In this document: one piece after another, positions 54,865 through 59,291 of the stretch | Layout: the number at the start of each line of letters is the position of its first letter | How positions within the stretch are numbered: position 1 is the stretch's first letter | Virus record (IMG/VR): IMGVR_UViG_3300045996_001841 | Coordinates: 1 to 59,291 of that record | Strand: one strand, 5' to 3' | DNA length: 59,291 nt | From: a virus | Translations under genes and position numbers: made by a program | The notes under the pieces: model-generated | Told to the model about the DNA's origin: nothing | Databases searched by the model: none | The model's input: only the letters and a program-made list of their open reading frames with translations

Positions 54865-56892
54865 CTAGTTCGATGGATTGCCGGACTGCGCGCCGCGCTC
54901 GTAGCGCTGGCCGAGCGGATCGACCTTCTCCGGCATCCCGCCGTGTTCGGTGACCTGCTTCTCGACGGCTTCGTTCGCCGGCATCGGCGCCACCGGGTCC
55001 GACTTCGACGGCTGCACCGAGTCGGCCAGCATCAGCTTCGCCGCTTCGATCTGCGCCTCGTCCGGCGGCTTGCCCCCGTTCATGAAGATCGCCAAGCAGA
55101 TCGGGCTCGTCGACAGGTCCTCACCCTTCATCGTGATGGACATTTTCGGCAGCGGCGGCTCCGGCGGCTTTGGCTTCGCCAAGTGCTTCGCCGGGTCGAG
55201 CCCGTGCGCCATCAGCACTTCAGCCACCAGCGATGTCGGCTCGATCATCGGGTCGCGGCGCAGCAGCTTATAGAGGTTCAGCACCTCGTTCCGCTTGCCG
55301 TTGATGTCGATCTTGAGCGCGGCATCCGGCTTCACGCGGAACGCATAGTCGTAACGCGCCTGCTGCTGGCCCCACTGCGCGAGCACCGTCTCGCCCTGTG
55401 CGCCGACGACCTCGACATACTCGGCGCCCAACTGGAACAACTGCATCAGCCCGAGGATGTTTTCGGCGATCTCCACGATGAAGCGCAGCACGCGCGCCTG
55501 CTCGTAGGACTGCCGCACGCTCGAGGCGCTGGCGATGATCTTGGCCTCGGTCGCTGAGTCGACGGTCGGGTCGCCCGCCGAGCTTTGGTTCTGCGACATC
55601 GACCAGGCTTCGTTCAGGTCACTCTTGATCGTGTCCATGAACGCATAGGACTCACGCGGGAACGCGGCGCGGGCGACTTCGCCGATGGCCCGGTCGCCCG
55701 GCCCGTTCATCGGGATCATGTCCTGGTAGACGCCCTTCCGCAGCAGCTCCACGATGTCGTCGTCGACCAGGCTGACGTCGACCCACCGCACCGGCATCGA
55801 TCGATCCCGCTGCTTGAGCATCTGCGAGCGCGAGCGCATCGCCTCCTTGACCTGCGGCCGACCGGCCTGTGAGTCCGAGGGCGGGATCGCTTCATCGCTG
55901 ATCGAGGTCAGAGTCAGGACGACGAGCGGGTAGCGCTTCAGGCCGAACAGCTTCTCGCCCTGGAACGACTGCCACTTGAACGGCTCCTCGACGACCGGCT
56001 CCGCCTTCCCCTTGATCAGCACCGCGCGCCACAGCCGGCGCGGGTCGGGTTCGCTCGGGTCGATGGCCGAGCGCCGGTAGAACAGTTGCTCGAACTCGAT
56101 GAACTCGCCCGGCGCCTTCCGGTTCTCGTTCGCGGCCTCCTCGTTCACCGTATCCTCGGGCCCGACCGTGCCGTCCGCTTCGCAGCGATACGTCTCGTCG
56201 ATCCACTGGAGGCGCAGCGCGTCGGCCTTCGGCATCCGGCCGCGGAACCCGAGCCAGTCCGCCTTCTGCCAGTCGGAGCCGTTGAACTCCACCGGCCACA
56301 GGAAGTTCGCCGGCGACACCCGGTCCACGCCGTAGCCGCGGAACGCCGGCACCTTGGTCTTGACCGGCGCCAGCTCGCCCGCCGCCTCCATGATCGCCAG
56401 GTCCTCGGGCGCGCGCATCGACACGTCGACCGGCACGGCCTCGACCTCGCGATACGTTTCGATGAAGTAGGTGAAGGCGACCGCGATACCGGCGGCGTTG
56501 ATGACGTCGCCCAAGCACTCGTCGACGGTGTAGGCCAGGCGCACGCGCTCGGTCAGCTCGAAGTTCAGCGCGGCTGTCATCACCGGGGCGGCGCTTGCGG
56601 CCTCGGGCTGGCGCGGGAACAGCATGATCTCCGGCACCTGATGGAACAGCATCGCCTGCTTGTTCTTCGTGTAGGACCAGTCGACCGGCAGCGAGATCAT
56701 GTCCTGCTCGGGCATCAGCTCGAAGGGCTGGAGCTTCCGGTAGGCGACGTTTTCCTTCCAGGCGTCGAGCAGCGACTCCCGCTTGAAGCGTTCACACGCT
56801 TCGATCTTCGCGCGCCACTTCCCGTTGACCTTCGGCGCGGCCGGTGCCGCCGCGGGCTCGGGCTGTTCCACCGGTGCGATCTCAGCGTCCAT
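54865..56892 (-). CDS. Portal protein
   Basis: A 675-residue protein directly after the large terminase (TAAATG). The helical start (KWRAKIEACERFKRESLLDA) is followed by MLFHQVPEIMLFPRQPEA, VSPANFLWPVEFNGSDWQKA (the portal PxxFxWxP region), the wing and stem, and LQLFQLGAEYVEV near the C-terminal crown. A Pro/Lys-rich tail follows. Size is usual for podophage portals. It forms the dodecameric DNA channel and receives the terminase. Confidence 0.9.
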   Translation of the reverse strand: MDAEIAPVEQPEPAAAPAAPKVNGKWRAKIEACERFKRESLLDAWKENVAYRKLQPFELMPEQDMISLPVDWSYTKNKQAMLFHQVPEIMLFPRQPEAASAAPVMTAALNFELTERVRLAYTVDECLGDVINAAGIAVAFTYFIETYREVEAVPVDVSMRAPEDLAIMEAAGELAPVKTKVPAFRGYGVDRVSPANFLWPVEFNGSDWQKADWLGFRGRMPKADALRLQWIDETYRCEADGTVGPEDTVNEEAANENRKAPGEFIEFEQLFYRRSAIDPSEPDPRRLWRAVLIKGKAEPVVEEPFKWQSFQGEKLFGLKRYPLVVLTLTSISDEAIPPSDSQAGRPQVKEAMRSRSQMLKQRDRSMPVRWVDVSLVDDDIVELLRKGVYQDMIPMNGPGDRAIGEVARAAFPRESYAFMDTIKSDLNEAWSMSQNQSSAGDPTVDSATEAKIIASASSVRQSYEQARVLRFIVEIAENILGLMQLFQLGAEYVEVVGAQGETVLAQWGQQQARYDYAFRVKPDAALKIDINGKRNEVLNLYKLLRRDPMIEPTSLVAEVLMAHGLDPAKHLAKPKPPEPPLPKMSITMKGEDLSTSPICLAIFMNGGKPPDEAQIEAAKLMLADSVQPSKSDPVAPMPANEAVEKQVTEHGGMPEKVDPLGQRYERGAQSGNPSN

Positions 56893-58605
56893 TTACCGTC
56901 TCCTTCGCACCGATTCGGTGCCCAACACGGCTCGGCCCTGGCGACCGTAGATCGCCTGGCGCGCCTCCTTCGAGAGCGTCGACGTTTTCTTCTCGCGCGA
57001 CCCCGAGGGGCGCGTCATCAGCGCGTAGCGGACCGTATCGATCCAGTGGTCCTGCGCCTGTTTGATGTCCCCGAGCTTGGTCGGATGGCACTGCGCCATC
57101 GGGAAGGTTTGCACCAATAGTGGACACCCGGTCTTGTAGATTTGCAACTTGGGACGCGGGCCAAACCCCTCGTTTATTTCGTCTTTCAGATACTCGTGGA
57201 CCTTCACCCACCCGTTCACCCGGTCGGTGTTGGCCTGATACATGGAGATCCCGTGCTTGGCGAAGGTGTCCGCAATGGACTCGCCGAGCTGGTTGTCCGA
57301 CATCCACATATCCGGGCCGCCGCAGGTCATGCGGATCCGCATCCCCTGGCTGCGGCGCTTGATCTCCTTGGCCGCGTCCTTGGGCAGCGTCTTCTTGAAC
57401 GTGTATTCCATCACCGCGATCATCCGCCCGCTCGGCAGATGCGCGAACCAGGTGCACACGCCTTCGTCGGGGTCATAGCCCCAATCGATCGCCCGCGTCC
57501 AGTCGATCCACTCGCACTCGGCAATCGACCGGCCGTTGACCCGCGGCAGCTCCTCGACGACGTGCCACGGCACGATCCGCACTCGCACGTCGCCCGTGGC
57601 CTCGTCGGTCACGAGCAGCTTGCGATCCGAGATGAACTCCGAGAAGAACTGCCCCTCAACCGCGGTCCAGTCACCATCCCGATACATCTTCCGCAACGCC
57701 TCGGAGGGGAGGGCGTTGAGGCGCATTTCGTATTCTTCGCGGTTCTGGTGCGGGTTGTCCTCGATCGTGGCCGGAATGAACGAGAAGTGGTCCGGGTTAT
57801 AGCCCGGCCAGTCGTCGATCTCCGCGTCGACGTTCTTGTTGATGAAGACCTTGTAGAGCCACATGGCCCCCGGGTTGCTGCCGACCTTGATCAGCGGCAC
57901 GACCCCGGGCTTGACCGTGCGGAGACGCGAGCCGAGGAACCGGAACTGATACTGCGTGAACGTCGAGCCTTCGTCGAACCCGATCCACTCGAACTCGGAC
58001 GACAGATACAGCTTCAGCGCGTCGTCGTTGTCGACGTGGCCGAAGCGCAGCCGCGAGCCGTTGGCGTAGACGATGGTGTTCTCGGTCGCGCGCCACACGG
58101 CGCCGAGCATCTGCGCCTCCGAGGGACACTTGTCGAGGTGCGTGTCACGCAGTTCGGTGAAGTTCCGGCGGACGATCAGCGCGCGGTAGCCCGGAATCGA
58201 CAGGCACCGCATGTGCGCTTCGTTGCGCAGGGCCCACGACTTGCCCGTGCCGGCGCGCCCGCCGTAGAGCGTGTTGCGCGCCGTCGACAGGTGGAACTCG
58301 ACCTGCTTTGGCGTCGGCACGTAGAACGGTTTGCCGAGGACGTCGAGCCGCGGAATGCCGAGGTGCGCGTTGTCCGTCGTCCCGCACGCCGGGCACCGGT
58401 AGTCATACGGGACGTCCGGCTCGGGCCGGGCGTAGAAGTGCTCGAGGTGGGCCTGATGCGAGCAGGCCCCGCACTGCCACGGCAGCGTGTGCACCGCCGG
58501 CGCCGCGTCCTCCGTCGCCAGTTCGGCGATCGTCGGGCCGGGTTCGGCAATGATGGTCCCGGCCGCCAGGATCAGGCCGGCAAGGACCGAAATCAGGAGG
58601 CTCAT
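56893..58605 (-). CDS. terL: Terminase large subunit
   Basis: A 570-residue protein. Start ATG 58605 overlaps the stop of the preceding micro-gene (ATGA). LYGGRAGTGKSWALRNEA is Walker A, FEWIGFDEGSTF is Walker B, and RAIDWGYDP with later MWMSDNQLGESIADTF and KQAQDHWIDTVRYAL is the nuclease domain. The N-terminus is odd: MSLLISVLAGLILAAGTIIA is a hydrophobic helix, followed by a zinc ribbon (WQCGACSHQA...CPACGT, about 49-82). If the first helix is real the motor would be membrane-tethered. A GTG before HTLPWQ could be the true start, but its ribosome site is poorly spaced. Confidence 0.93.
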   Translation of the reverse strand: MSLLISVLAGLILAAGTIIAEPGPTIAELATEDAAPAVHTLPWQCGACSHQAHLEHFYARPEPDVPYDYRCPACGTTDNAHLGIPRLDVLGKPFYVPTPKQVEFHLSTARNTLYGGRAGTGKSWALRNEAHMRCLSIPGYRALIVRRNFTELRDTHLDKCPSEAQMLGAVWRATENTIVYANGSRLRFGHVDNDDALKLYLSSEFEWIGFDEGSTFTQYQFRFLGSRLRTVKPGVVPLIKVGSNPGAMWLYKVFINKNVDAEIDDWPGYNPDHFSFIPATIEDNPHQNREEYEMRLNALPSEALRKMYRDGDWTAVEGQFFSEFISDRKLLVTDEATGDVRVRIVPWHVVEELPRVNGRSIAECEWIDWTRAIDWGYDPDEGVCTWFAHLPSGRMIAVMEYTFKKTLPKDAAKEIKRRSQGMRIRMTCGGPDMWMSDNQLGESIADTFAKHGISMYQANTDRVNGWVKVHEYLKDEINEGFGPRPKLQIYKTGCPLLVQTFPMAQCHPTKLGDIKQAQDHWIDTVRYALMTRPSGSREKKTSTLSKEARQAIYGRQGRAVLGTESVRRRR

Positions 58606-58697
58606 GGGAGGCAGGCAGCCAGGATCCCAACCACCACGAGGACGATCAGGAGCGCGATCACGTCGCCGTCGTGCGGTTCCGACTGGTAGCTGTTCAT
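58602..58697 (-). CDS. Micro-protein with one membrane helix (31 residues)
   Basis: Starts by ATGA overlap with the preceding micro-gene and ends by ATGA overlap with the terminase gene. MNSYQSEPHDGDVI is followed by a helix (ALLIVLVVVGILAAC). Coupling on both sides supports it. Confidence 0.55.
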   Translation of the reverse strand: MNSYQSEPHDGDVIALLIVLVVVGILAACLP

Positions 58698-58798
58698 GGG
58701 TGTCGATCGCCCCTGTCGACGTAGAGCACCGCGGCCACCGGAAGCACGTAGACGAAGACCGCAATCACAACGAGCACGAAAATGGCGCCCGGATCCAT
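58694..58798 (-). CDS. Micro-protein with one membrane helix (34 residues)
   Basis: Starts by TGATG overlap with the putative small terminase and ends by ATGA overlap with the next micro-gene. Product: a hydrophobic helix (AIFVLVVIAVFVYVLPVAAV) and a short charged tail (DRGDRHP). Insertion between small and large terminase genes is unusual. Confidence 0.55.
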   Translation of the reverse strand: MDPGAIFVLVVIAVFVYVLPVAAVLYVDRGDRHP

Positions 58799-59291
58799 CA
58801 CTCAGCCTCCACCGTTTCGACCTTGATCTGCGGCGTGCCCATTCCGGGTAGCATCACACCCACATTGACCTGCACGCCGGCGGGTCCGGCCTCCTTGACG
58901 ACCGGTTTCACGGCGCCACCGTGAATGAGCGCCCACTCCGCGGGCTTCGTATCACCCTCGGCCGCCGCCACTTTGGCGCCAATCAGGTGAATCTGCGCGT
59001 ATTCGTCCAGGTTCCGCTCGAGGCGGACCTTCGCGGCGCGCTTGATCTCAGCCAGCGTGCGGAGCGCCTGCACGTGATCGGCGCAGTAGACCGCCGATTC
59101 GGGGATCAGCACCATGCAGACCTGTTTCGACTCCGGATCGACGTGCCCGCAGCGCGCGGATCCAGGCGGAATCAGCGCTTCGGCCGGCGCGCGGGGCGCG
59201 GTGAGCGCCTGTTTCAGGCTCTCGGACACCGGTGGCGGACCCGGGACCTGTTCGGTGCCCGCGGCGACCTGTGCGACGAGCGCGGCCAGGG
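58798..59291 (-). CDS. Putative terminase small subunit, main part (5' end beyond window)
   Basis: The window ends inside this gene; the first codons are found at 1-149 through the terminal repeat (171 residues in total). CGHVDPESKQVC and YCADH (about 55-79) are a small zinc site. A basic helix (TLAEIKRAAKVRLERNLDEY) and a beta-rich end (GVQVNVGVMLPGMGTPQIKV) follow. Position before the large terminase and the helical DNA-binding-like middle suggest the small subunit, which recognises phage DNA. Sequence similarity alone does not prove it, and the zinc motif is not a usual feature of that family. Confidence 0.6.
   Translation of the reverse strand, partial: LAALVAQVAAGTEQVPGPPPVSESLKQALTAPRAPAEALIPPGSARCGHVDPESKQVCMVLIPESAVYCADHVQALRTLAEIKRAAKVRLERNLDEYAQIHLIGAKVAAAEGDTKPAEWALIHGGAVKPVVKEAGPAGVQVNVGVMLPGMGTPQIKVETVEAE
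59165..59291. repeat. Right copy of 127-bp terminal direct repeat
   Basis: Identical to 1-127. Joining the copies restores one uninterrupted gene (149 back through 1, then 59164 to 58798), which supports circular closure. Confidence 0.95.

Noticed and set aside
57142-58689. 515-codon plus-strand frame
   Set aside because: Antisense shadow of the large terminase, whose Walker and nuclease motifs are intact.
1-59291. tRNA or rRNA genes
   Set aside because: I looked for cloverleaf-like segments with GGTTCRA-type T-arms in intergenic DNA and found none; gaps are short and hold simple hairpins only.

Overview
The window is one complete phage genome. Its first 127 bases recur exactly as its last 127, so it is a circular (or circularly permuted) sequence of 59,164 bp opened at an arbitrary point inside a gene. 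A 127-base overlap equals the largest k-mer of common de Bruijn assemblers, which fits a metagenome contig. The gene set (large terminase, portal, scaffold, major capsid protein, head-tail adaptor, beta-propeller-like nozzle protein, a 986-residue internal virion protein, and no tape measure, sheath or tail tube) points to a short-tailed, podovirus-like tailed phage. GC is high throughout. Promoters look like host sigma-70 promoters and no phage RNA polymerase is seen, so the host is a bacterium with a standard vegetative sigma factor. I cannot name it.

Layout: two transcription arms leave an approximately 800-bp AT-richer control region (1147-1917). The rightward arm (1988-31475) carries early and replication genes. 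First come about 30 small, tightly coupled accessory genes (2-9 kb). Next is a cassette of secreted proteins (9.1-15.2 kb), including a matrixin-type metalloprotease and an RTX/EF-hand-type calcium-binding protein. One leftward winged-helix regulator follows (15.35-15.94 kb). Then comes the DNA metabolism block (16-31 kb): family A DNA polymerase, VRR-NUC nuclease, DnaQ-like exonuclease, MT-A70 adenine methyltransferase, SNF2-like helicase, SSB-like protein, primase-polymerase/helicase, metallophosphoesterase, HNH endonuclease and nucleotide-pool enzymes. The leftward arm runs from 1095 through the junction to 31472 and carries packaging, capsid, tail and ejection genes. The two arms collide at a 23-bp palindrome (31462-31484) that contains both stop codons.

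Genes are packed with ATGA, TAATG and TGATG overlaps, so most are probably translationally coupled. Three themes stand out. First, at least eight proteins, including tail-region proteins, start with Sec-type signal peptides. Second, many micro-proteins (21-59 residues) have a single membrane helix. Third, two 65-nt intergenic elements (4091-4155 and 5058-5122) have identical flanks around a 30-nt hairpin whose stem sequence has changed with full compensation, which suggests a selected RNA structure. CTCGAG is strikingly frequent. No integrase, tRNA, CRISPR array, classical holin or classical endolysin was recognised.
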